Source: Clostridia bacterium
Lineage (GTDB): Bacteria; Bacillota; Clostridia; Oscillospirales; CAG-272
Length of the DNA: 64,000 nucleotides
Reading direction: 5' to 3'
Assembly: GCA_017411805.1 (NCBI GenBank)
Contig: JAFQPI010000055.1
Span: 23,857 to 87,856 of the forward strand
This document shows positions 44,164 through 52,336 of this stretch, piece after piece. Within the stretch, counting starts at the first letter, position 1. Each line of letters opens with the position of its first letter. The notes beneath the pieces are model-generated. The model was not told where the DNA came from and ran no database searches. It saw nothing but the letters and a program-made list of their open reading frames with translations. The position numbers and the translations under genes are program-made.

Positions 44164-44210
44164 AATAAAGTTAGCGCAACGGGTACATAATAATCGCGGA
44201 GGTGATGTTT

Positions 44211-44306
44211 ATGAAGGACCCGTATGATCGCCGTGATTTCTGGATCTCATTCGGACTCGGCGTGCTGATATTCGGCTGCGCAGTTATCATAGCGTTCAAC
44301 CCGTAA
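44211..44306 (+). CDS. 31-residue single-span membrane miniprotein
   Basis: A short ORF, with GGAGGTGA (44198-44205) placed well before its ATG. The product starts MKDPYDRRDFW and is followed by one hydrophobic span (ISFGLGVLIFGCAVIIAF) ending in NP. Its stop is 11 bp before the ATG of the pseudouridine synthase, and the ribosome site of that gene begins at its stop codon (TAAGGAGG), so the two are coupled. I recognise no family. The perfect translation signals make it more credible than a random ORF. Confidence 0.6.
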   Translation: MKDPYDRRDFWISFGLGVLIFGCAVIIAFNP

Positions 44307-44317
44307 GGAGGTTTTTC

Positions 44318-45022
44318 ATGCGACTCGATAAGTTAATAGCAAACGCGGGACTTGCCAGCCGCAGTGAGATATCCAAAGCAGTACGTGGCGGCAGAGTGAC
44401 TGTAAACGGGACCGTTGCAAAATCTCCTTCGCTTCAGGTCGATCCTGAAGGCGATACCGTTGTATATTGCGGCAAAACCGTCAGCTACCGAGAGCATATA
44501 TACATTATGCTGAATAAGCCGGAGGGCTACGTCAGCGCAACCGAGGACAGAAACGCTCCCGTTGTGACAGATCTTCTTTTGCCCGCCGACGCCCAAAGGG
44601 TCCATCCTTGCGGAAGACTCGATAAGTACACGCTCGGCATGATGATCCTGACCGATGACGGCGAAATGTCGCACAGGCTCCTTACTCCCGCCCGCCACGT
44701 GCCGAAGACTTATCGCTACAGATGTGAATCACCCTTGTCCGAGAGCGATGAAAAACGCCTCTGCGAGGGCGTACATATCGAGGGCGGATACCTCACCAAA
44801 CCCTGCGATATCGCCGCTGAGAGCGAATTTGAAGGCGAGATCACCATCCACGAGGGTAAGTACCATCAGATCAAGCAGATGTTCGGCGCGGTAGGCAACA
44901 AGATCACGTATCTTGAGCGAATCACTTTTGGTCCGCTTGCTCTTGATCCTTCACTTGACCGCGGCGAATGGAGATATCTCACAGCCGATGAGATCGCGCT
45001 TCTTGAGGAAGCCGCAAAATAA
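44318..45022 (+). CDS. 16S/23S rRNA pseudouridine synthase, RsuA/RluB type
   Basis: A 234-residue enzyme that isomerises a uridine in rRNA. The N-terminal S4 RNA-binding domain (about 1-48, RLDKLIANAGLASRSEI) is followed by the catalytic domain. The active-site motif is GRLDKYTLGMMILTDDGE, with the catalytic Asp in RLD; KYT replaces the more usual x-x-T spacing but Thr is kept. The C-terminal EGKYHQIKQMFGAVG motif is also typical. RluB and RsuA cannot be told apart by eye, so no symbol is given. Confidence 0.9.
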   Translation: MRLDKLIANAGLASRSEISKAVRGGRVTVNGTVAKSPSLQVDPEGDTVVYCGKTVSYREHIYIMLNKPEGYVSATEDRNAPVVTDLLLPADAQRVHPCGRLDKYTLGMMILTDDGEMSHRLLTPARHVPKTYRYRCESPLSESDEKRLCEGVHIEGGYLTKPCDIAAESEFEGEITIHEGKYHQIKQMFGAVGNKITYLERITFGPLALDPSLDRGEWRYLTADEIALLEEAAK

Positions 45023-45051
45023 ATCGCATATTATTTTTAGGAGAACCATAA

Positions 45052-47217
45052 ATGACCATCGAACAGATCCTTGCAGAAGAATTTAACCTTAAAGAAGAAC
45101 AGGTCGTCAAGACAGTTGAGCTTATCGACGAGGGCAATACCATCCCCTTCATCGCGCGTTACCGTAAAGAGGTGACGGGCTCGCTCGACGATACGATCCT
45201 ACGTGACCTCTTTGACAGACTTACATACCTTCGCGGCATCGCAAAACGCCGCGATGAGGTAAAGAACTTGATCGACGCTCAGGGCAAACTAACAGAAGAG
45301 CTCGTTGCCGCGATCGACGCGGCACAGACGATCACCGAGATCGACGATATCTACCGCCCCTACCGTCCTCACAGAAAGACACGTGCATCGGTTGCCCGTG
45401 AGCGCGGACTCGAGCCCCTTGCTGATCTTCTTTTCGAGCAGAGAGAAGAGTATGAGAAGCCTATCGAGGATATCGCGGCGGAGTATATTGATGAAGAAAA
45501 GGGCGTTGCCGATGCTGCAGCAGCTTTAGCGGGCGCAAAAGATATCATCGCCGAGAACGTATCCGATAACGCATCCTGCCGTAAGTCGATCCGTACTCTG
45601 ACAATGGAGCACGGTGCGATCGTATCCAAAGCCGCAAAGGAAGAGGATTCGGTCTACGCGCAGTATTACGATTTTAACGAGAAGGTCAAGAAGATCCTCC
45701 CTCACCGCATCCTCGCCATTAACAGAGGAGAGAAGGAAGGATTCCTCAAGGTCACTCTCGAACTGACCAATGATATCGTCAAAACCTACCTGTACCGCAA
45801 GTTTATCAAGCAGAATGAAAGCCCCGCAAAGACTTACGTTGTTGAAGCCGTTGAGGATAGCTACGACCGCCTCATCGCTCCTTCCGTTGAGCGTGAGATC
45901 AGAAACGACCTCACCGATCTTGCGTCCGAGGGCGCGATCAAGGTCTTCTCGGACAACCTCAAGCATCTGCTCATGCAGCCGCCTCTCCGCGGAAAGACAG
46001 TTATGGGCTTCGACCCCGGCTATCGTACAGGATGTAAGCTGGCTGTTGTAGACCGTACAGGAAAGGTCATCGACACAGCTGTTATCTTCCCGACAAAGCC
46101 TCAGCAGAGGATCGAGGAAAGCACAAAGATCGTAACAAGACTTATCCGCAAGTACGGTGTAAACGTTATCGCGATCGGTAACGGTACCGCGTCGAAGGAG
46201 AGCGAGATATTCATCGCGGGACTTCTCCGCGACAGCGGACTTGATTGTAAGTATATCATGGTAAGCGAGGCGGGCGCGTCCGTTTACTCGGCATCCAAGC
46301 TCGGAGCTGAGGAATTTCCCGATTTCGACGTAACACAGCGTTCCGCCGTTTCGATCGCTCGCCGTCTGCAGGATCCCCTTGCAGAACTTGTAAAGATCGA
46401 TCCGAAGTCTGTCGGCGTAGGTCAGTATCAGCACGATATGAAGCAGGCTCGACTTGACGGCGCGCTCACCGGCGTTGTTGAGGACTGCGTAAACTCGGTC
46501 GGAATCGACCTCAATACCGCATCATACTCGCTTCTTTCCTACGTTTCGGGTATCAGCATGCCCGTAGCGAAGAACATCGTCAAGTACCGTGAGGAGAACG
46601 GCGAATTTGAATCGCGCCGTGAGCTTATGAAGGTGCCGAGACTCGGCGCTAAGGCGTTCGAGCAGTGCGCGGGCTTTCTCCGTGTATCGGGCTCGGATGA
46701 GGTACTTGATTCTACCGGAGTACATCCCGAATCATATTCTGCCGCTCGCGGACTTCTGAATATGTTCGGTTATGACGAATCCGAGATCCGCTCGGGCGGT
46801 CTCAAGCTTCTCAGCAATAAGGTCGCTAAGGAAGGCAAGGCGAAGATCTGCACAGAGCTTGGAATCGGAGAGCCCACTCTCAACGATATCGTTGAAGAGC
46901 TTGAAAAGCCGGGACGCGACGTCCGCGACAGCTTTGATGCACCCATTCTTCGCGATGACGTTCTTGATATCAATTCGCTCAAGCCGGGTATGGTTCTTAC
47001 CGGAACCGTCCGCAACGTAATCGACTTCGGTGCGTTCGTTGATATCGGCGTTCATCAGGACGGTCTCGTTCATATTTCGCGCATCTGCGATAAGTACATC
47101 AAGCATCCCTCGGAGGTGCTTTCGGTTGGCGATATCGTCCGCGTGCAGGTACTCGAGGTCGATACCAAGCGCAACCGCATTGCGCTCACTATGCGCTTCA
47201 AGGAAGAGAAAAAGTAA
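45052..47217 (+). CDS. tex: Tex-family S1 RNA-binding protein
   Basis: A 721-residue nucleic-acid-binding transcription accessory protein. It has the N-terminal helical domain (FNLKEEQVVKTVELIDEGN ... IPFIARYRKE), a YqgF/RNaseH-like domain (VMGFDPGYRTGCKLAVVD, about residue 319), tandem helix-hairpin-helix motifs (about 485-560) and a C-terminal S1 domain (about 640-710, GTVRNVIDFGAFVDIGVHQDG). The length is typical of the family. It lies 29 bp after the pseudouridine synthase, so probably in the same unit. Confidence 0.95.
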   Translation: MTIEQILAEEFNLKEEQVVKTVELIDEGNTIPFIARYRKEVTGSLDDTILRDLFDRLTYLRGIAKRRDEVKNLIDAQGKLTEELVAAIDAAQTITEIDDIYRPYRPHRKTRASVARERGLEPLADLLFEQREEYEKPIEDIAAEYIDEEKGVADAAAALAGAKDIIAENVSDNASCRKSIRTLTMEHGAIVSKAAKEEDSVYAQYYDFNEKVKKILPHRILAINRGEKEGFLKVTLELTNDIVKTYLYRKFIKQNESPAKTYVVEAVEDSYDRLIAPSVEREIRNDLTDLASEGAIKVFSDNLKHLLMQPPLRGKTVMGFDPGYRTGCKLAVVDRTGKVIDTAVIFPTKPQQRIEESTKIVTRLIRKYGVNVIAIGNGTASKESEIFIAGLLRDSGLDCKYIMVSEAGASVYSASKLGAEEFPDFDVTQRSAVSIARRLQDPLAELVKIDPKSVGVGQYQHDMKQARLDGALTGVVEDCVNSVGIDLNTASYSLLSYVSGISMPVAKNIVKYREENGEFESRRELMKVPRLGAKAFEQCAGFLRVSGSDEVLDSTGVHPESYSAARGLLNMFGYDESEIRSGGLKLLSNKVAKEGKAKICTELGIGEPTLNDIVEELEKPGRDVRDSFDAPILRDDVLDINSLKPGMVLTGTVRNVIDFGAFVDIGVHQDGLVHISRICDKYIKHPSEVLSVGDIVRVQVLEVDTKRNRIALTMRFKEEKK

Positions 47218-47226
47218 TTTAAATTT

Positions 47227-47326
47227 ACCACCCAAAGTCATGCAAAATTCATAAACTGCCCCTTTTTGGCACTATTTGTACACAATTTGTGCAAGGTGCA
47301 CAAATTCGAGCATGAAATTTTGGGTA
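47227..47326. promoter_or_regulatory. Nested inverted repeats before the ABC ATPase gene
   Basis: The inner hairpin is AATTTGTGCA-agg-TGCACAAATT (47284-47306), a perfect 10-bp stem. Outer arms ACCCAAA and CATGC (47228-47241) face GCATG and TTTGGGT (47310-47325). It could be a folded leader, tex terminator or operator. No T run follows. Confidence 0.55.
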
Positions 47327-47335
47327 ATAAACATC

Positions 47336-47364
47336 TTCCATTTTTCGCGGAAATTTGGTACAAT
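47336..47364 (+). promoter_or_regulatory. Possible weak promoter of the ABC ATPase gene
   Basis: TTCCAT (47336-47341), 17-bp spacer, TACAAT (47359-47364). The -10 is good and the -35 is poor, so an activator may be needed. Confidence 0.5.
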
Positions 47365-47432
47365 ATATAAAGAAAAAAATAGATAAAACCGCGTGCTCGG
47401 TTTGCTCGTTAATTCAAGGAGGAATTTAATAA

Positions 47433-48548
47433 ATGGCAAGTGTATCACTTAAGCACATCTATAAGAAGTATCCCGGCGGCGTTACCGCTGTTTCGGACTT
47501 CAATCTTGAAATCAAGGACAAGGAGTTTCTCGTACTCGTAGGTCCTTCCGGTTGTGGAAAGACCACCACTCTTCGTATGGTAGCAGGACTTGAGGAGATC
47601 ACCGAGGGTGAGCTTTTCATCGGCGACCAGCTCGTTAACGACGTAGCTCCTAAGGATAGAAAGATCGCGATGGTTTTCCAGAACTACGCTCTTTATCCTC
47701 ATATGACAGTATTTGAGAACATGGCATTCGGCCTTAAGCTCAACAAGACCCCCAAGGAAGAGATCAAGCGCCGCGTAGAAGAGGCTGCTCGTATCCTCGA
47801 CATCACTCACCTTCTCGACAGAAAGCCCAAGGCTCTTTCCGGTGGTCAGAAGCAGCGTGTTGCGCTCGGTCGTGCAATCGTTCGTAACCCTAAGGTATTC
47901 CTTCTTGACGAGCCTCTCTCCAACCTCGACGCTAAGCTCCGTGCATCGATGAGAACCGAGCTTACCAAGCTTCACCAGAGCGTCGGAACCACCTTTATCT
48001 ACGTTACTCACGACCAGGTCGAGGCTATGACCATGGCTACCCGTATCGTTGTTATGAAGGACGGTCTCATCCAGCAGGTTGATACTCCTCAGAACCTTTA
48101 CGACTATCCCGTAAATATCTTCGTTGCAGGCTTTATCGGCACACCTCAGATGAACTTCATCAACGGTAAGCTTGAGAAGAAGGGCGAGGACGTTTACTTC
48201 AACTTTGAGAACCTCTCCATCAAGCTTCCCGCAGAGAAGGCTAACAACCCCGACCTCAAGGATTACATCGGTCAGGAAGTTGTTGCAGGTCTCCGTCCCG
48301 AGGCTATTCACGATGAGCCCAGCCAGCTTGCTAACCACACCGATAGCCAGCTTGATGCTTACGTTGACGTAACCGAGCTTATGGGTGCTGAGATCTATCT
48401 CTACCTCAACGTTGGTGAGGAGACCAGACTTATCGCACGCGTATCCTCCAGATCCACCTCTCGTGCAGGCGATACCATCAAGGTTGCCTTCGACATGAGC
48501 CGTCTCCATATCTTTGATAAGGATACCGAGCGTTGCATCGTTCACTAA
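47433..48548 (+). CDS. ugpC: Sugar ABC transporter ATPase, UgpC/MsmX type (stand-alone)
   Basis: A 371-residue ATPase of CUT1 importers. Walker A is GPSGCGKTT (about residue 37), the Q-loop is [11 protein letters not shown], the signature is LSGGQKQR, Walker B ends [11 protein letters not shown], and the H-loop is VTHDQ. A C-terminal regulatory/TOBE part covers about 240-371. No permease or binding-protein gene is nearby, so it is a free-standing shared ATPase like Bacillus MsmX. It is the natural partner of the ATPase-less transporter at 6271-9618. The symbol follows common family naming; the real substrate range is unknown. Confidence 0.93.
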   Translation: MASVSLKHIYKKYPGGVTAVSDFNLEIKDKEFLVLVGPSGCGKTTTLRMVAGLEEITEGELFIGDQLVNDVAPKDRKIAMVFQNYALYPHMTVFENMAFGLKLNKTPKEEIKRRVEEAARILDITHLLDRKPKALSGGQKQRVALGRAIVRNPKVFLLDEPLSNLDAKLRASMRTELTKLHQSVGTTFIYVTHDQVEAMTMATRIVVMKDGLIQQVDTPQNLYDYPVNIFVAGFIGTPQMNFINGKLEKKGEDVYFNFENLSIKLPAEKANNPDLKDYIGQEVVAGLRPEAIHDEPSQLANHTDSQLDAYVDVTELMGAEIYLYLNVGEETRLIARVSSRSTSRAGDTIKVAFDMSRLHIFDKDTERCIVH

Positions 48549-48561
48549 TTCATTAATACAT

Positions 48562-48599
48562 ATTGCAGAGCCGCCCGATAGCGGCTCTGCAATTTTTTC
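48562..48599 (+). terminator. Terminator after the ABC ATPase gene
   Basis: A 13-bp stem ATTGCAGAGCCGC / GCGGCTCTGCAAT followed by TTTTTC. The left arm matches the hairpin at 30944-30957 (TATTGCAGAGCCGCC). Confidence 0.93.
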
Positions 48600-48628
48600 T
48601 TGACAAATTAAAGGTTTTGTTGTATAAT
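48600..48628 (+). promoter_or_regulatory. Consensus sigma-A promoter of the CPBP protease unit
   Basis: TTGACA (48600-48605), 17-bp spacer, TATAAT (48623-48628). Confidence 0.92.
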
Positions 48629-48662
48629 CAATTGAAAAGCATATGAGGGGAGGGGAGAAATA

Positions 48663-49646
48663 ATGCCCGCCGAGCAATACAGACGAACTTGTACGCGAAT
48701 AGGTATAGCAGTTCTTTTAAATACTTTTTTATTACAAGTCCTTACCACAATAGTATATATGACAACGCCGATCGCCGAATCAGGAATACGTGATTACGCG
48801 AGAGCCAATAATATAGACCCGGATCAGTTCTTTTATGCATTTAAGGAGACCTTGGCGCTTGCTGTTTATCTTGTTTCCTTCCTGATCCCGGTATTCATTT
48901 TTATGATCATGTCGCGCAAGGACGGCAGAGAGCCCATGAGACTTGAGGTCAGGCTTGAGCCGGAGACACCGCTCGTAATAATAGCTGCGATCGGTACGAT
49001 CCTTATCGCTTCGTATTTTAATTCAATGATGGTCAGTTTTATCGACTTTTCAGCAATACTCGAAAGCGATCCGATCGATACGCCTGTTAAGATATTGTTG
49101 TCCTTTATTTCGATCGCGATAGTTCCCGCAGTTGCGGAGGAATTCCTATTCCGCGGATGTGTTCTTTCAAATCTTTTGCCATACGGAAAAACAAACGCAC
49201 TCATCGTATCCGCGTTGTTGTTTTCTCTGATGCATGGGAATTTTGCGCAGTTCTTCTATACCTTTGTTGCAGGTCTTGTACTCGGAGCCGTATATATCGA
49301 GACCGGTTCTATCTGGACTTCAACGTTCATCCATCTTTTTAATAACTTCTACAGTATTATAAGACAGATCCTTTATGAGCGTCTCGGAGAGAGTGAATAC
49401 GCCAATATTCTTCTTTTCTCAATTGATGTGATTCTGACTGTTGCCGGTCTTGCAATCGGGGCATGGCTGCTATATAAACGTGTCAAGAAAGACGAGCACA
49501 CCGATGTTACGATGCCTACGAAGAGACTTGTTCTTGAAAAGGGCGAAGCTGTCCGCGGATTTTTCAGACCGGTTGTGATAGCTCATATAGTTCTTTCGCT
49601 GATCCTTGCTATGACGATCATTCTTGCTGTCCTTACAGGAATATGA
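48663..49646 (+). CDS. CPBP-family intramembrane metalloprotease
   Basis: A 327-residue membrane protein of the CAAX protease/bacteriocin-processing family (ABI, Rce1-like). It has about eight spans. The key motifs are AVAEEFLFRG (EExxxR, about residue 159), SLMHGNFAQF with the first conserved His, and FIHLFNNF with the second His and Asn. In bacteria these proteins process peptides or give self-immunity to bacteriocins; neither is visible here. The last codons overlap an in-frame ATG of the next gene (ATGA). It shares the promoter at 48600. Confidence 0.88.
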   Translation: MPAEQYRRTCTRIGIAVLLNTFLLQVLTTIVYMTTPIAESGIRDYARANNIDPDQFFYAFKETLALAVYLVSFLIPVFIFMIMSRKDGREPMRLEVRLEPETPLVIIAAIGTILIASYFNSMMVSFIDFSAILESDPIDTPVKILLSFISIAIVPAVAEEFLFRGCVLSNLLPYGKTNALIVSALLFSLMHGNFAQFFYTFVAGLVLGAVYIETGSIWTSTFIHLFNNFYSIIRQILYERLGESEYANILLFSIDVILTVAGLAIGAWLLYKRVKKDEHTDVTMPTKRLVLEKGEAVRGFFRPVVIAHIVLSLILAMTIILAVLTGI

Positions 49647-49657
49647 CGGGTGAAATA

Positions 49658-50647
49658 ATGATCGAAAAAGATATTGAATATATGAAAGAAGCTCTTCGGA
49701 TGGCAGAGGCGGCGTCTCAAGCCGGAGAAATACCCGTAGGCGCCGTTGTCGTCAAGAATGGAGAAATTATAGGCAGAGGCCAAAACCGCCGTGAGAGCGG
49801 AGGAGGAGCCTCTGCACACGCTGAAATACTTGCCATAAACGAGGCTTGCGCAAAACTCGGAGGCTGGCGACTTACGGGATGCGAGCTTTACGTTACCCTC
49901 GAGCCCTGCCCGATGTGCGCGGGTGCTATAGTCAACTCAAGACTTGATCGAGTCGTTTTCGGCACGTCCGACACTAAAATGGGCGCACTCGGAGGACTTT
50001 TCTCTCTCCTTGACTATCCCCTTGGATGTAAAACCGTTGTTGAACGCGGTGTCCTTGAGGAAGAATGTAAATCACTCCTCGATGCATTTTTTACCGCACG
50101 CCGCGAGGCAAATCAAGCGGAGAGGAATAAGTCTAAAAGACTCGGCAGAGATTTTTATACCGCCGACGTCCTTGACGTAGCCCCCGCTTTGCTCGGCAAG
50201 CTCCTTTGCAGGCGCCTCGAGAGCGGAGAAATTTTGAAATATAGGATCACCGAGACCGAAGCCTACCGTGGCGAGGACGATACCGCCTGCCACGCCTCAA
50301 AGGGTAAAACCCCGCGAACGTCTGTTATGTGGGATAAGGGCGGCACCGTCTACGTCTACCTCTGCTACGGTATGCACAATATGCTCAATATCGTCACGGG
50401 CGCAAAGGGCGACCCGCAGGCGGTCCTTATCAGAGGCATCGAAACCGCAAACGGCCCCGGCAAGCTGACGAAAAAGCTTGCGATCGAACGCCGACATAAC
50501 GGATCGGACGTCGTTTTCTCGGACGAACTCTGGATCGAATCCGATGGATTTGTTCCCGAAAAAATCAATACCTCTCCCCGCATCGGCATCGACTACGCAG
50601 ACGAAAAGGATCGCATAAAGCCTTGGCGATTTATCTATGAGGAATGA
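49658..50647 (+). CDS. tadA: Fusion of tRNA adenosine deaminase TadA and 3-methyladenine DNA glycosylase (AAG/MPG type)
   Basis: A 329-residue two-domain protein. Residues 1-150 are TadA: HAE (about 55) and PCPMC (about 83-87) form the zinc/catalytic site that deaminates A34 of tRNA-Arg to inosine. Residues about 158-329 are an AAG-type alkyladenine glycosylase, with LGRDFY, ITETEAYRGEDDTACH, VYVYLCYGMHNMLNIV, QAVLIRGIE and GPGKLTKKL. The AAG part is near full length. The start at 49658 has GGGTG at a good distance; the ATG at 49643 has none. Continuous coding through the junction (EANQAERNKSKRLGRDF) argues against a missed stop. TadA is normally essential and stand-alone. Confidence 0.88.
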   Translation: MIEKDIEYMKEALRMAEAASQAGEIPVGAVVVKNGEIIGRGQNRRESGGGASAHAEILAINEACAKLGGWRLTGCELYVTLEPCPMCAGAIVNSRLDRVVFGTSDTKMGALGGLFSLLDYPLGCKTVVERGVLEEECKSLLDAFFTARREANQAERNKSKRLGRDFYTADVLDVAPALLGKLLCRRLESGEILKYRITETEAYRGEDDTACHASKGKTPRTSVMWDKGGTVYVYLCYGMHNMLNIVTGAKGDPQAVLIRGIETANGPGKLTKKLAIERRHNGSDVVFSDELWIESDGFVPEKINTSPRIGIDYADEKDRIKPWRFIYEE

Positions 50648-50649
50648 TC

Positions 50650-52131
50650 ATGAACAAAAGTATAAAAATATTTGCATTGGCTTTTGCAATCCTTATTATG
50701 ATATCATTGATATCTTGCAAGGAATCACAGCAGATCTCGGACATCTCCTCGGCTACCGAGGCGCAGATGACAACTCTTGAAGATACAACCGCCGAAGAAA
50801 GCAAAGAACCTATCACCGAGCCTGTTTTTTCAAAACCTGAAACTGTAAGAGTAAAAGGGAAAAGCGGAGCCGGCGAGGAGCTTTATTCGAACGCTACGGG
50901 AATACACGGCGGTCACGAATCCCGCATAGTTCGTACCGAAAACGGCAGCTTCGCCGTCTATATTACAAATGAATACCCCGATACCGAATACGATTTTTCT
51001 TGGGATGAATTTACGGTGGTCAAGCTCAGGAACGGTATGGATAAGGAAATATTCCGAGGCAGATATCCTCACGCCCTGGGCAGCTGTGCGCCGAATATTC
51101 TCTGCGGAGAGGATGGTAAGATCTACGTTACGATAATTGCCGATGATAAGCCTAAGTACTATTCGGCAAATTATACCCGCGAGGGTGCGTGGCTCAGGAT
51201 ATACGTGATCGACCCCATTACTTATGAGGTCAAGGAGTATTCTCATAATCCCGATTTTGACGTTATTTGGGTACACGGCTACGGCTATTCACAGCCCATC
51301 CTCGACGAGAAGGCGGGTAAGCTTTACGCTCTCTATGCGGGCGGAGATATTCCCGGATATCTGGCGTGGTTTATCTTTGATCTGAAAACAATGACTTGGG
51401 AATCGGGATGCTATACTGCTCAGATCCATTCGAGAGTTGCTTACTTCAATGCTTACCCGGATGGCGAGGGAGGATTTTATTTTATAGCGGAACGTGCGGT
51501 ACTCGCATCTGAACTCGGAAAGTATCTGGGCGTAACCTTTGAGCCGTCTACCGGATATATTTGGGATTCTCTGTATCTATGCAGGGTAAAGGACGCTACA
51601 AAAGCCGAGGTGTCGCTTACTCCGATATTCGAATATCCCTACGTTTCCGGTACTACTATGTCGCATCCTGCTGCCGTTCATTACGGAAGGGGATGCTCCT
51701 ATCTTGATAAAAACGGAATATTGCATTTGATTTATTCTTATTACTATGAAGCTGAGCATAGTGTTTTTTATGTCAGATATGACAGCGACCTTAACTTAAT
51801 AGAAGAACGCCCGCTTGAGATTGAGAATCCGGAATATACCTTTGCAATGACAGAAGGCATATGCGGCGATCTTTATATCATCGGCGCAAATAACAAAGAG
51901 GGAAACAAAATTGCCGAATTTGATATCTGGCGGTCATCTGACTCCGGGGAAAGCTACGAGCATTTTTATCATTTGGATAAGCTCAAGGCAGCCTCGGGAA
52001 AAACCGTAAACTGGTTTTACAAGCTGAATTTTTCCTCACCGAGAAATGGATCTGTCATTGACGGAACCGTCGATCTTCTATTCTTCGATAAGGATAATCT
52101 ATACCATCATTTTACCGTCACTTTGCCATAA
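50650..52131 (+). CDS. Lipoprotein with beta-propeller-like body, unknown function
   Basis: A 493-residue protein; ATG at 50650 has GAGGA seven bases upstream, better than 50644, which overlaps the previous stop. It has a lipoprotein signal with lipobox LISC (about residue 24), a Ser/Thr/Glu-rich linker to about 60, then a body of about 430 residues. Blade-like repeats in the body include SRIVRTENGSFAVYI, YYLDKLKAASG-like ends and SSDSGESYEHFYHL, the last resembling a BNR/sialidase Asp-box. I infer a sialidase-like propeller fold; catalytic residues could not be identified. A terminator follows. Confidence 0.65.
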   Translation: MNKSIKIFALAFAILIMISLISCKESQQISDISSATEAQMTTLEDTTAEESKEPITEPVFSKPETVRVKGKSGAGEELYSNATGIHGGHESRIVRTENGSFAVYITNEYPDTEYDFSWDEFTVVKLRNGMDKEIFRGRYPHALGSCAPNILCGEDGKIYVTIIADDKPKYYSANYTREGAWLRIYVIDPITYEVKEYSHNPDFDVIWVHGYGYSQPILDEKAGKLYALYAGGDIPGYLAWFIFDLKTMTWESGCYTAQIHSRVAYFNAYPDGEGGFYFIAERAVLASELGKYLGVTFEPSTGYIWDSLYLCRVKDATKAEVSLTPIFEYPYVSGTTMSHPAAVHYGRGCSYLDKNGILHLIYSYYYEAEHSVFYVRYDSDLNLIEERPLEIENPEYTFAMTEGICGDLYIIGANNKEGNKIAEFDIWRSSDSGESYEHFYHLDKLKAASGKTVNWFYKLNFSSPRNGSVIDGTVDLLFFDKDNLYHHFTVTLP

Positions 52132-52203
52132 AAACAAACCCGTAGGTTTGCAGACCTATCCGCGCATAGGCATCGAATAAGCCGGCTAAAAGGATTGAAT
52201 ATG

Positions 52204-52233
52204 AAAACAGCACCGGGGTTCGGTGCTGTTTTT
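52204..52233 (+). terminator. Terminator after the propeller lipoprotein
   Basis: Stem AAAACAGCACCG / CGGTGCTGTTTT with loop GGGTT and a final T run. Confidence 0.9.
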
Positions 52234-52269
52234 CAACTATGGGTTGTTTTTTATCGGATAATTCGTTGT

Positions 52270-52298
52270 TTGACATTAGATTACTATTGTGGTATAAT
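52270..52298 (+). promoter_or_regulatory. Consensus sigma-A promoter of the XRE regulator
   Basis: TTGACA (52270-52275), 17-bp spacer, TATAAT (52293-52298). The flanking ATTACTATTGTGGTATAATGTAAT has loose dyad character and could be an autoregulatory site. Confidence 0.9.
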
Positions 52299-52336
52299 GT
52301 AATCACAGCGTTGGATTATATTTTGGAGGTAGCGAT

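Larger units (their letters stand above)
43885..44210. other. 326-bp divergent intergenic region
   Basis: It contains the minus-strand promoter above, a possible second plus-strand promoter (TTGACA 44056-44061, 16-bp spacer, GATAAA), a tandem ATTCGGATTCGGATTG stretch near 44086-44102, and the promoter at 44135-44163. I see no other gene or RNA here. Confidence 0.6.
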
